From positions 1 to 63,357 of the forward strand of contig JALUZF010000167.1 in assembly GCA_027012135.1 (NCBI GenBank): a stretch of DNA of 63,357 nt, read 5' to 3'. How positions within the stretch are numbered: the stretch's first letter is position 1; each line of letters begins with the position of its first letter. The notes below the pieces were generated by a model that did no database searches, had not been told where the DNA came from, and saw nothing but the letters and a program-made list of their open reading frames with translations. The position numbers and the translations under genes are program-made. Source of the stretch: Gammaproteobacteria bacterium (GTDB lineage Bacteria > Pseudomonadota > Gammaproteobacteria > GRL18). Below are positions 28,744 to 37,223 of the stretch, one piece after another.

Positions 28744-29061
28744 TTATATGATAACCCGGAAAAGTAAAGCAGCTGGCACAAACAAAAATCCTCAACTATA
28801 TTTTTAGCTAATTGATATCTACCTGTTTATTAAGCTTCTAACTTCACCCTTCTTTAGAAGGGGAAAGCAGTTTCTGAATGGACACATATTAATATCCTGA
28901 AGGCTATTAATATAACAATAAAGCCGTATTTACCAGAATTTTTTTAAAAAAGCTAAAGCTTTAATGATTTTATCCGATAGAGCTAATTAAGAAGTAATAG
29001 AATATGAATCTCTGGTACACAGCGACTATGACAAAATCTGCAAAACTGACCCGGAATAATT
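28744..29061. other. Divergent intergenic region with a sigma-28 promoter
   Basis: The 318 bases separate the DUF1538 set (-) from the chemotaxis cluster (+). I see a CCCTTC/GAAGGG hairpin with a TTTA loop at 28847-28862 and the sigma-28 promoter described separately at 28954-28980. No gene is apparent. A CCTTCTCTAGAAG variant of the hairpin occurs near 62031. Confidence 0.6.
28954..28980 (+). promoter_or_regulatory. Sigma-28 (FliA) promoter of the chemotaxis operon
   Basis: TAAAGCTT at 28954-28961, 11 bases, then TCCGATAG at 28973-28980. The FliA consensus is TAAAGTTT, 11 bases, GCCGATAA, so 13 of 16 positions match with exact spacing. It lies 81 bases before the first ATG (29062). This would place the whole cluster under flagellar late-gene control. 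Confidence 0.75.
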
Positions 29062-29367
29062 ATGAGTGAATCTGAAAGCCGTTCTGAACAGAATGATGCA
29101 GGAACCGTTATTTTTGATGACTCCCTGGATATAACTCTGGTGGCTGGGTATTTTGAACAGTTCAGTCAGCTATTAAATGAACAGAAAAGCATTATATTAA
29201 ATGGTGCAGATATTGAGCGGGTTGATGGTGCGGGTCTGCAGCTGCTGGCGGCTTTTTTCAAGTCGGCAGAACTTCTGCAAATCAGCGTTCAGTGGCAGGG
29301 AGTATCAGATAGTCTAAAGCACGGTGCGGAAAACTCCGGTTTAACTGGCGTACTGGCACTGGATTGA
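29062..29367 (+). CDS. STAS-domain protein, first gene of chemotaxis operon
   Basis: The 101-residue protein is a single STAS domain (anti-anti-sigma or lipid-asymmetry type): TVIFDDSLDITLV, KSIILNGADIERVDGAGLQLL near 42-62, then a C-terminal helix. The position usually occupied by a phosphorylated Ser or Thr reads VDGAGLQL, so no phospho-acceptor is present there. It therefore may not be switched by a kinase. It lies 60 bases before cheY. Small STAS proteins at the head of che operons are known in other Proteobacteria but their role is unclear. Confidence 0.78.
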   Translation: MSESESRSEQNDAGTVIFDDSLDITLVAGYFEQFSQLLNEQKSIILNGADIERVDGAGLQLLAAFFKSAELLQISVQWQGVSDSLKHGAENSGLTGVLALD

Positions 29368-29427
29368 CTATCTTTAAACCTAAAGGAACCGTACAGATTT
29401 AACACTATCGCTAATGGAGAATAATTA

Positions 29428-29793
29428 ATGCCCAGGTCAATTCTAGCCGTTGATGATTCAACATCCATGAGACAGATGCTTGCATTTAGCCTCAAGGGGG
29501 CCGGTTATGAGGTAGAAGAAGCGGCTGATGGACAGCAGGCGCTTAATATAGCCAAAACCAGAAGTTTTGATTTAGTACTCTCTGACGTCAATATGCCGGT
29601 TATGGATGGTATTGAACTGATCCGTCAGTTGCGGGCTTTACCAACCTATAAATATACTCCGATTCTGATGCTTACCACGGAAGCTGGGACAGAGAAAAAA
29701 ATGGAAGGTAAAAATGCCGGTGCTACCGGCTGGATTGTTAAACCCTTTAATCCGGATCAATTACTAAATACGGTTAAGCGGGTGCTGGGTTAA
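29428..29793 (+). CDS. cheY: Chemotaxis response regulator CheY
   Basis: The 121-residue protein is a stand-alone receiver domain. The acid pair is VDD at 8-10, the phosphorylated residue is Asp53 (SDVNMPVMDG), the switch Thr is in LMLTTE near 83, and the conserved Lys is in IVKPFN near 106. CheY~P carries the signal from CheA to its output, normally the flagellar switch. GGAG seven bases upstream supports the start. It lies between the STAS gene and cheA. Confidence 0.93.
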   Translation: MPRSILAVDDSTSMRQMLAFSLKGAGYEVEEAADGQQALNIAKTRSFDLVLSDVNMPVMDGIELIRQLRALPTYKYTPILMLTTEAGTEKKMEGKNAGATGWIVKPFNPDQLLNTVKRVLG

Positions 29794-29861
29794 AAAACAG
29801 CAGCCATATTATATAAACAGAGTGGGCCTGGATTAATTTTTACCAGAGAGAGAATCAGATA

Positions 29862-32024
29862 ATGAGTATTGATTTATCGCAATTTAAGCAGTCTTTCCTG
29901 GAAGAGAGTGATGAAGGGCTGGATGTACTGGAGTCAGGACTGCTGGCACTGGACTCTGGAACTGCCGATGATGAAGTGATTCATGCTGTGTTCCGGGCTG
30001 CTCATTCAATTAAGGGGGGAGCCGGTACTTTTTCTCTTACAGAAATTGCCAGCTTTACCCATGTTATGGAAACCCTGCTGGATGAAATGCGTGATGGGCG
30101 CAGGGCAATCAGTAAGGAAGCCATTAATGTTCTGCTTAATTCAGTTGATGTACTTCGTGAATTACTGGATGCTGCCCGTGACGATGTGCCGCCTGAAATG
30201 AGCAGGGTGAATGAGATTCAGGCAAAACTGGAAGCGGTATTAAACGCCGGTAATAATCAGGCAACAGAAGATAAGCAGGAAGCAGAAACTGAATCAGAGC
30301 AGCAAGAGCCAGAAGCAGATGGCTGGGTTATTAAATTTCATCCCCATGAACATATGCTCCGAACCGGCAATGATACCGTGCGTATGTTTAAGGAACTGGC
30401 GGCTCTTGGCGATCTCGAAAACCGGGTGAATTTAAGCGGTCTGCCGGAATTTGAACATATGGATCCGGAACTGAGTTATCTGAGCTGGATCCTCCATTTA
30501 AAAAAAAATGAACAGCAGGGAGCTATAGATAAGGCCGTCATAGAAGAAATATTTGAATGGGTGGAAGATGACTGTGATTTAAGTATTGAACCCTTAACTT
30601 CTGAACCAGATGATACTAGTACATCAGAACAGAACGATTCCCCACAACCTGCTGAAATCCCTGTCAGTGAAACTATAACAGCAGCGGATAATGTTATTCC
30701 CATTACTGGAGAAAGTGATGCTCAGACAGTGCCTTCTAAAGTGCCTGCAGCCGGGGTGCAACAGCCTGCCGAAGCCCAGCAAAAATCATCCACCAGGAAG
30801 AAAAAAGCCACTGAAACCGGTTCTATCCGTGTGGGTACAGACAAAATTGATACCCTCATTAATATGGTTGGAGAACTGGTTATTACTCAGTCTATGCTCA
30901 GTCAGATGGGTGAAGATTTTTCCATGGATAAAATCGAAGATCTGAGAGAAGGACTGGCTCAGTTAGAACGCAATACCCGGGAACTACAGGAAAGCGTTAT
31001 GCGTATTCGTATGCTGCCCATCAGTTCTTCCTTCCAGCGTTTTCCCAGACTGGTTCATGATCTGGGCCAGAAAATGAACAAGAAAATTGAGCTTAAAATG
31101 TTCGGTGAACAGACTGAGCTTGATAAAACCGTTATGGAAAAAATTGGTGATCCTCTGGTGCATTTAGTGCGCAATTCACTGGATCATGGTATTGAAGATC
31201 CCCAGACCCGTCTGGCAGCAGGTAAGAGTGAAACCGGCACCATTACCCTTAATGCCTATCATCAGGGCGGTTTTATTATTATTGAAATTTCTGATGACGG
31301 TGCAGGCCTGCCCAGAGACAAATTATTAAACAAAGCCATAGAAAAAGGCCTGGTGACTGAACAGGATAACCTGCCCGATGAAAAAATTTATGATCTGATT
31401 TTTCATCCCGGCTTTTCTACTGTAGACCAGATCAGTGATATTTCCGGTCGGGGCGTAGGCATGGATGTGGTGCGAAAAAACATTAAGGAGCTCGGCGGTA
31501 ATGTTGATGTCCGCACCGAAGAAGGCCGGGGCACTACCTTTACCATCCGCCTGCCTTTAACCCTGGCTATTCTTGACGGACAGCTGGTTAAGGTCGGTAA
31601 CGAAACTTATATTATTCCATTAGTGTCAATTATTGAATCGCTGGAAATTGAGACAGACAATATTAATACCATTGCCGGTACCACTGAAGTGTACAAGATG
31701 CGCGATAAATATATTCCATTAGTCCGGCTGTATGAAGTCTTTGATGTGCAGCCGGGCACACATCGTTTACAGGATTGCCTGCTGGTTGTAGTAGAAGGTG
31801 ATGGTGGCAAGGCGGGTATCCTGGTGGATGATTTATTAAGTCAGCAGCAGGTGGTCATCAAGAGTCTGGAAACCAATTATAAACGAATACAGGGTGTTTC
31901 CGGAGCCACGATACTGGGTGATGGTACGGTCGCCCTGATCCTTGATATGAGCGGTCTGCTGACCCTGGCAAAAGAAATTGAACCGGTACAGAATTACCAA
32001 AATCAGACTTATGCTAATGGATAA
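29862..32024 (+). CDS. cheA: Chemotaxis histidine kinase CheA
   Basis: The 720-residue protein has an HPt domain (1-105) with the phosphorylated His48 in FRAAHSIKGGAGTF. A P2-type linker region (about 150-250) and an acidic low-complexity spacer follow. Next come a dimerisation helix pair (SIRVGTDKIDTLINMVGEL, near 322), an ATPase domain with HLVRNSLDHGIED (N box) and DDGAGLPRDK/GRGVGMDVV (G boxes), and a C-terminal CheW-like domain. It phosphorylates CheY and CheB under receptor control. Its stop overlaps an ATG of the cheW frame, though I prefer a later cheW start. Confidence 0.96.
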   Translation: MSIDLSQFKQSFLEESDEGLDVLESGLLALDSGTADDEVIHAVFRAAHSIKGGAGTFSLTEIASFTHVMETLLDEMRDGRRAISKEAINVLLNSVDVLRELLDAARDDVPPEMSRVNEIQAKLEAVLNAGNNQATEDKQEAETESEQQEPEADGWVIKFHPHEHMLRTGNDTVRMFKELAALGDLENRVNLSGLPEFEHMDPELSYLSWILHLKKNEQQGAIDKAVIEEIFEWVEDDCDLSIEPLTSEPDDTSTSEQNDSPQPAEIPVSETITAADNVIPITGESDAQTVPSKVPAAGVQQPAEAQQKSSTRKKKATETGSIRVGTDKIDTLINMVGELVITQSMLSQMGEDFSMDKIEDLREGLAQLERNTRELQESVMRIRMLPISSSFQRFPRLVHDLGQKMNKKIELKMFGEQTELDKTVMEKIGDPLVHLVRNSLDHGIEDPQTRLAAGKSETGTITLNAYHQGGFIIIEISDDGAGLPRDKLLNKAIEKGLVTEQDNLPDEKIYDLIFHPGFSTVDQISDISGRGVGMDVVRKNIKELGGNVDVRTEEGRGTTFTIRLPLTLAILDGQLVKVGNETYIIPLVSIIESLEIETDNINTIAGTTEVYKMRDKYIPLVRLYEVFDVQPGTHRLQDCLLVVVEGDGGKAGILVDDLLSQQQVVIKSLETNYKRIQGVSGATILGDGTVALILDMSGLLTLAKEIEPVQNYQNQTYANG

Positions 32025-32056
32025 TGGAAAGAGATATGCCCGATCCGGAGAAAATA

Positions 32057-32572
32057 ATGAGTGATATTCAGGATATTGTTGGTGAACTTGATGCTTTGAC
32101 CGATGAGAATGCAGAACAGTATTTAACTTTTGTTCTGGCCGGTGAGGAATATGCGATAGATGTTCTGAGAGTCCGGGAAATAAAAGGCTGGGATAAAGTC
32201 ACTACTTTACCCAGAACCCCTGATTATCTGCAGGGTGTTATTAATCTTCGCGGTACCATTGTACCTATTGTGGATTTAAGAAAGCGTTTTAACCTGCCGG
32301 AAATAGCCTATGGCCCAACCACGGTTGTGATTGTACTTAAAGTTTTTGGTGAAGAACATGACCGCATTATGGGGATTATTGTTGATGCAGTTTCTGATGT
32401 GCATAATCTGAAATACGATTCCATTCGCCCGGCACCGGAAATGAAAGGTTATGTGGATAATCGTTTTGTTAATGGCCTGGCAACCATCAATAATAAAATG
32501 GTGGTGCTTATGGATATTGATGCCCTGATGAGTTCAGCAGAGATGGATGAAGTTGAACAGCCTGCTGCATAA
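32057..32572 (+). CDS. cheW: Chemotaxis coupling protein CheW
   Basis: The 171-residue protein is one CheW domain that links receptors to CheA. Typical segments are QYLTFVLAGEEYAIDVLRVREI, LPRTPDYLQGVINLRGTIVPIVDLRKRF, and MGIIVDAVSDV. The frame is also open from ATG 32024, overlapping the cheA stop, but ATG 32057 has GGAG with six-base spacing. The prefix MERDMPDPEKI is probably untranslated. It is followed 15 bases later by the ParA-like gene. Confidence 0.93.
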   Translation: MSDIQDIVGELDALTDENAEQYLTFVLAGEEYAIDVLRVREIKGWDKVTTLPRTPDYLQGVINLRGTIVPIVDLRKRFNLPEIAYGPTTVVIVLKVFGEEHDRIMGIIVDAVSDVHNLKYDSIRPAPEMKGYVDNRFVNGLATINNKMVVLMDIDALMSSAEMDEVEQPAA

Positions 32573-32587
32573 ACTGATTGAGATCAC

Positions 32588-33364
32588 ATGAGAGTGATTG
32601 CTGTAATGAACCTGAAAGGTGGGGTAGGCAAAACCACCACCACGTTAAATCTTTCTCATGCCCTGGCTTTAGAAGGACAGAAAGTGTTAATGCTGGATAT
32701 GGATCCACAGGGTCACCTGGGCAGCTGTTTTAGTGTTAATACCGATAACAGCAGCGGCATGGATGAAGTATTACTGGATGGAAAAGAGATAGCTGAAGTT
32801 ATACAGAAAGTACGTGATAATCTGTTTCTTATTCCTGCCGGAGTCCGTCTGGGTGAAATAGAAACCCCTCCGCAAAACACTGATGCTGCTTCACAAAGCA
32901 GAATCGGCTATCAGCTTTATGATGCATTGTCAGCTTTGCCGGAAAATGAATATGACTTCATTCTGGTGGACTGTCCGCCGGCATCCGGTTTACTGGCCAT
33001 GAATGCCATTTTAGCCTGTGAAGAATTTGTAGTACCGGTAACCGGTGATTACCTGGCTTTACAGGGCTTGTCCCGGCTGATAAAAGTGGTTACCCATATA
33101 GAACAGGTTCTGGAAAAAAACACCCGTAAATGGTTTGTTGTTACCCGCTACCAGAAACAGAGAAAACTGGCTCAGCAGATCCGGAGCAAACTGGTCAGTT
33201 ATTTTCCTGATCAGGTTTTTGAAACAGCCATTCGGGAAAATGTATCGCTGGCTGAATCGCCTGGTTTTGCAAAAACCATTTTCGAATACAGGCCCAGAAG
33301 TAATGGGGCCGAAGATTACCGGCAACTGGCCATTGATCTGCTTGAAAACAGAACACTATCCTAA
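32588..33364 (+). CDS. ParA/MinD family ATPase in chemotaxis operon
   Basis: The 258-residue protein is a ParA-type ATPase with the deviant Walker A motif LKGGVGKTTTTLNL (9-22), MLDMDPQGHLGS near 37-48 and Walker B FILVDCPPASGLLAM near 120-134. ParA proteins bind the nucleoid as ATP dimers and move or space cargo when a partner stimulates hydrolysis. The gene lies between cheW and a soluble receptor. Homologues in that place (PpfA of Rhodobacter sphaeroides, ParC of Vibrio and Pseudomonas) position chemotaxis arrays. No ParP gene is seen here. The last codons and the stop lie inside a palindromic element, so the C-terminus may have been altered. Confidence 0.88.
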   Translation: MRVIAVMNLKGGVGKTTTTLNLSHALALEGQKVLMLDMDPQGHLGSCFSVNTDNSSGMDEVLLDGKEIAEVIQKVRDNLFLIPAGVRLGEIETPPQNTDAASQSRIGYQLYDALSALPENEYDFILVDCPPASGLLAMNAILACEEFVVPVTGDYLALQGLSRLIKVVTHIEQVLEKNTRKWFVVTRYQKQRKLAQQIRSKLVSYFPDQVFETAIRENVSLAESPGFAKTIFEYRPRSNGAEDYRQLAIDLLENRTLS

Positions 33365-33440
33365 ATAAGTCAGTTGAATCGTAGCGAGAATGTTCAGTGC
33401 TATGAACATTCGCAGTAGGTTCAACTGATTTATTTAGGAT
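33358..33440. repeat. 83-bp palindromic element overlapping the parA stop
   Basis: ATCCTAAATAAGTCAGTTGAA (33358-33378) pairs with TTCAACTGATTTATTTAGGAT (33420-33440), 20 of 21 positions, the exception being a G-T pair. An inner GAATGTTC/GAACATTC stem (33388-33411) continues the fold. The parA stop TAA (33362-33364) is inside the left arm. It resembles a miniature inverted-repeat element, or an intra-operon RNA hairpin between parA and mcp. There is no T-run. Confidence 0.7.
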
Positions 33441-33468
33441 TATATTAATGAATTAATCAGGTAATAAT

Positions 33469-35376
33469 ATGACGGCAAATAAAGAACGTCTGGGTTTTGA
33501 TCCCCTTGCCTGGATGGGTGAAGATAATAAACCGGACAGTGACAAAAATGACACTAAAAAAAATACAGCCGAGGCTAAGGTTTTAGCCGGCGATGCCGAT
33601 ACAGAAAATAAAGCGGCTTCCGGTAATGCTGTAAAACGTACCAGAGCTGTAAAAGCTGCCAGAGCCGTAAAAACTGCCAGAGCCGTAAAAAAAGTGGTAA
33701 GGAAAAAAGCCGTAAGAAAATCGAACACGTCTGTTAATACCACAGTTAAAACAACGATAATAACGAATAAAACCGCGCAACCGCAAACCGAGGTTAAGAC
33801 CATGGCAACCAAAGCAAATGATGCCGAAATGAAAATTAAAAATTCCGTTCTCAATGCCATGACGTCGGCAGTAATGACAATTGATCAGGATCTGGTTATT
33901 ACCTTTATTAATCCGGCCGCCCAGAAATTAATGAAACGAGTCGAGCATCGTTTGCAGCAGAATTTTCCGGACTTTAATGCAGATAAGCTAATCGGCAAAT
34001 GTATTGACGATTTCCATAAAAACCCGGCTCATCAACGGCGCCTGTTAAGTGATCCTTCCAATTTGCCGTATCAGGGGGTTATCGATCTGGGTGATATACA
34101 GTTTGATCTGAATGTGACCCCTTTATATGATGATGACGGTAACTTTATCGGTGCCTGTCAGGAATGGAAAGATATTACCGAGCTGAAAAAAAACCAGCTT
34201 CAGATAGAAGGTTTGATTGATGTTGCAGCAAAAGGTGAACTGAATAAACGCCTTAATGCGGATGACTTTGACGGTACCATGAAAAACATTGTTTCCGGAA
34301 TGAATCGGATGCTGGATCAGTTTGTAAAACCCATTCATGCCATTCTGGATGTGGTTAAAGCACTGGAAGAAGGTAATCTGGTTAAACGCATGGAAGGTGA
34401 ATTTGAAGGTGAGTTTGCCAGCTTACAGCAAGCCATGAATCAGTCCATGGATAATCTGTTAAAAATGGTCTCGGAAATCCGGGTATCTGCCAGCCATATT
34501 TCATCTGCTGCCAATGAGATATCCCAGGGTAATACTGATCTGAGTCAGCGTACGGAAGAGCAGGCCTCATCTCTTCAGGAAACAGCTTCGAGTATGGAAG
34601 AATTAACGTCCACTGTAAAACAGAATGCTGATAATTCCCGTCAGGCCAATCAGCTGGCCGCCGGTGCCCGTGATCAGGCTCAGGAAGGCGGGGAAGTGAT
34701 TAATTCCACCATTTCTGCTATGGAAGATATTAATTCTGCAAGCAAGAAAATTGAAGATATTATCGGTGTTATTGATGAAATTGCTTTTCAGACCAATCTG
34801 CTGGCATTAAATGCTGCGGTAGAAGCGGCCAGAGCAGGGGAGCAGGGACGCGGTTTTGCCGTAGTAGCTTCCGAAGTGCGCAGTCTGGCACAACGCAGTG
34901 CAGCCGCCGCAAAAGAGATTAAGGCATTAATTAAGGACAGTGTGGAAAAAGTTGAAGAGGGTACCCGACTGGTGGATGATTCCGGTCAGACCCTGGGAGA
35001 AATTGTTAATTCAGTACGAAAAGTTAGTAATATTATTGCTGAAATTGCTGCGGCCAGCAGTGAGCAGTCTGCGGGTATTGAACAGGTTAATAAAGCCATT
35101 ACCCAGCTGGATGAAGTTACTCAGCAAAATGCCGCACTTGTGGAAGAAACAGCGGCTGCCAGTGAATCCATGGATGATCAGGCACGCAGCTTAAATGAAA
35201 TGATGAACTTCTTTGAAACCGGTGAAACCGATCACGCAATATCTGCTTCACCGGCAGTAGAGCGAGTTTCTGCTCCTGCTGCAAAGGCACCAAAAGTGAC
35301 CCCTGAATTACAGCCTGTGGCTACAGCTTCGGCTCCTGCCACTGCCAGTGATGATTCGGAATGGGAAGAATTTTAA
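33469..35376 (+). CDS. Soluble methyl-accepting chemoreceptor with basic N-terminus and PAS domain
   Basis: The 635-residue receptor has no membrane segment. Order: a short motif FDPLAWM at 10-16, an acidic stretch, a very basic Lys/Arg/Ala region (55-85) built from tandem copies of an 18-base unit, a PAS domain (about 125-240), a HAMP-like region (250-335), and the signalling hairpin (about 345-590). The hairpin contains the conserved tip [35 protein letters not shown]. The protein ends SEWEEF, a CheR/CheB tether like NWETF. It is presumably the input of this array. The basic tail next to the ParA gene suggests nucleoid or ParA contact (inference). Confidence 0.92.
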   Translation: MTANKERLGFDPLAWMGEDNKPDSDKNDTKKNTAEAKVLAGDADTENKAASGNAVKRTRAVKAARAVKTARAVKKVVRKKAVRKSNTSVNTTVKTTIITNKTAQPQTEVKTMATKANDAEMKIKNSVLNAMTSAVMTIDQDLVITFINPAAQKLMKRVEHRLQQNFPDFNADKLIGKCIDDFHKNPAHQRRLLSDPSNLPYQGVIDLGDIQFDLNVTPLYDDDGNFIGACQEWKDITELKKNQLQIEGLIDVAAKGELNKRLNADDFDGTMKNIVSGMNRMLDQFVKPIHAILDVVKALEEGNLVKRMEGEFEGEFASLQQAMNQSMDNLLKMVSEIRVSASHISSAANEISQGNTDLSQRTEEQASSLQETASSMEELTSTVKQNADNSRQANQLAAGARDQAQEGGEVINSTISAMEDINSASKKIEDIIGVIDEIAFQTNLLALNAAVEAARAGEQGRGFAVVASEVRSLAQRSAAAAKEIKALIKDSVEKVEEGTRLVDDSGQTLGEIVNSVRKVSNIIAEIAAASSEQSAGIEQVNKAITQLDEVTQQNAALVEETAAASESMDDQARSLNEMMNFFETGETDHAISASPAVERVSAPAAKAPKVTPELQPVATASAPATASDDSEWEEF

Positions 35377-35480
35377 ATTCTAATTTAAGCACTGTTTTAA
35401 GTACTTTAGTACAGCTGTTTCAACTCCAGTCTGGATACTATTCCGGAGCTCATTAATTTTTATTACCCTGGTTGTTATAC

Positions 35481-36320
35481 ATGGCCTCAGTAGACAAAAA
35501 GTTTACTTTTACTGATAAAAACTTTAATCACATTCGTGATATTGTTACTGAGCATTCCGGTATTGTATTATCTGATGCCAAGCGGGACATGGTCTACTCA
35601 CGTCTGGTGCGGCGTCTAAGAGCTCTGGGTATTTGTAATTTTGACGATTACTGTACACTTCTGGAAGATCGTAACCATGAAGAATTCACTCATTTTATCA
35701 ATGCCATTACCACCAATTTGACCTCATTTTTTCGTGAAAATCACCACTTTGAAATGCTGGCTAATGAAATCCTGCCGGATATTATGCAGCGCAATCGTAA
35801 TAGTAAAAAGATACGGGTCTGGTCAGCGGGCTGTTCCACGGGTATGGAAAGCTATTCCATTGCTATGGTGTTAAAGGAAGTGATTCCGGAACACCTGGGC
35901 TGGGATGTCAAAATACTGGCTACAGACCTGGATACCAATGTAGTAGCGACCGGAGCCAGGGGGGTTTATCAGGCTGACCGGGTAACCGGTGTCTCTGATG
36001 AACGTATGGCCCGCTGGTTTATGCAGGGCCGGAGTGCCAATGCAGACAAGTTAAAAGTCTCCAGGGAACTGCGTCAGATGATTACCTTCAAGCCTATGAA
36101 CCTGCTGCAGCCATTTCCTTTTAAAGGCCCGATGGATATTATTTTTTGCCGTAATGTAGTTATCTATTTTGACAAGGATACCCAACGGCAGTTGTTTGAC
36201 CGCTTTGCTAATGTTCATGCCCAGGGCAGCTACCTTTTTATTGGTCATTCCGAAACTCTGTATAATGTCACTGATCGTTATCAACTCATCCGTAACACAG
36301 TCTACAGGAAGATTGCCTGA
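35481..36320 (+). CDS. cheR: Chemotaxis protein methyltransferase CheR
   Basis: The 279-residue protein methylates receptor glutamates using SAM. It has the N-terminal helical domain (FTDKNFNHIRDIVTEHSGIVL), the SAM site RVWSAGCSTGMESYSIAM near 115-132, and the later motifs KILATDLDTNVV and DIIFCRNVVIYFD. The frame extends to TTG 35472, but ATG 35481 is the natural start. It follows the receptor gene by 104 bases and precedes cheD. Confidence 0.94.
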   Translation: MASVDKKFTFTDKNFNHIRDIVTEHSGIVLSDAKRDMVYSRLVRRLRALGICNFDDYCTLLEDRNHEEFTHFINAITTNLTSFFRENHHFEMLANEILPDIMQRNRNSKKIRVWSAGCSTGMESYSIAMVLKEVIPEHLGWDVKILATDLDTNVVATGARGVYQADRVTGVSDERMARWFMQGRSANADKLKVSRELRQMITFKPMNLLQPFPFKGPMDIIFCRNVVIYFDKDTQRQLFDRFANVHAQGSYLFIGHSETLYNVTDRYQLIRNTVYRKIA

Positions 36321-36474
36321 TCCTTTACTGAAAACTCCTTCTTTTTTTAAAAAGTGCAGGCAAAAAAGTTTTTTTCAACTAGAATTAGGGTTGATTACTG
36401 ACTATTTGATGATTTACCTGCTGTTTTTTGTTTAAGCTGAATTAATCATCATTGATTTAATACAAAGAGCTTTA

Positions 36475-37131
36475 ATGGAAGAGAAATCCGCATTCAGTTA
36501 CCGAAACAGAACGCCTCAGGTGGCGTTGCCCGGGTTTAACGGTATTAACCGTTACTGGGATAAACTGCATCAATCTTTTGCCGCCAAAATATTACCCGGT
36601 GAATACTATGTAACATACCATGATGAAGTTATTGTGACGGTACTGGGATCCTGTGTTTCAGCCTGTATCCGGGATCGAATTTTCGGTATCGGAGGTATGA
36701 ACCATTTTATGTTGCCTAATACCCAGGATGATTTATCTCACCATATTAATTCCGGGCCTTCTACCTCAGCATCCCGTTATGGTTCTTATGCCATGGAAAT
36801 GCTGATCAATGATATTCTCAAGCATGGTGGTCGTCGGGAGAACCTGGAAGTCAAAATATTCGGCGGCGGTAAAATTCTGCGTCATATGACAGATGTAGGT
36901 AATCGAAATATCGAGTTTGTTGAAGAATACATTGCCCTGGAAGGTATTCCACTGATTTCAGAAGACACCGGTGATATTTACCCCAGGAAAGTGGTCTTCC
37001 ATCCCAACAGTGGTAAAGTTAAAGTTAAAAAATTACGTTCATTGCATAACGATACATTGATTAAACGTGAAGAAGAATACCAGCATACCATTGAGGAAAA
37101 GCCGGCTGCAGTCGATATAGAGCTGTTTTAA
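36475..37131 (+). CDS. cheD: Receptor glutamine deamidase CheD
   Basis: The 218-residue protein matches CheD, which deamidates receptor glutamines. The catalytic Cys is in VTVLGSCVSACIRD and the His in GIGGMNHFMLP; a later NIEFVEEYIALEGIPLISEDTGD is typical. An N-terminal stretch of about 40 residues precedes the domain. ATG 36475 follows AAAGAG. It lies between cheR and cheB, completing an adaptation set. Confidence 0.92.
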   Translation: MEEKSAFSYRNRTPQVALPGFNGINRYWDKLHQSFAAKILPGEYYVTYHDEVIVTVLGSCVSACIRDRIFGIGGMNHFMLPNTQDDLSHHINSGPSTSASRYGSYAMEMLINDILKHGGRRENLEVKIFGGGKILRHMTDVGNRNIEFVEEYIALEGIPLISEDTGDIYPRKVVFHPNSGKVKVKKLRSLHNDTLIKREEEYQHTIEEKPAAVDIELF

Positions 37132-37223
37132 TATAATACCCTTACCCCAGATTTCTTACGAAGGGAGAGGTGATAAATGGACGAACGCAGGTTAAAGTCA
37201 GCGACATTTAGGGATATAAAATT

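Noticed and set aside
33453-33860. Open frame on the minus strand opposite the receptor N-terminus, membrane-like
   Set aside because: It mirrors the Lys/Ala-rich tandem repeats and has no start signal.
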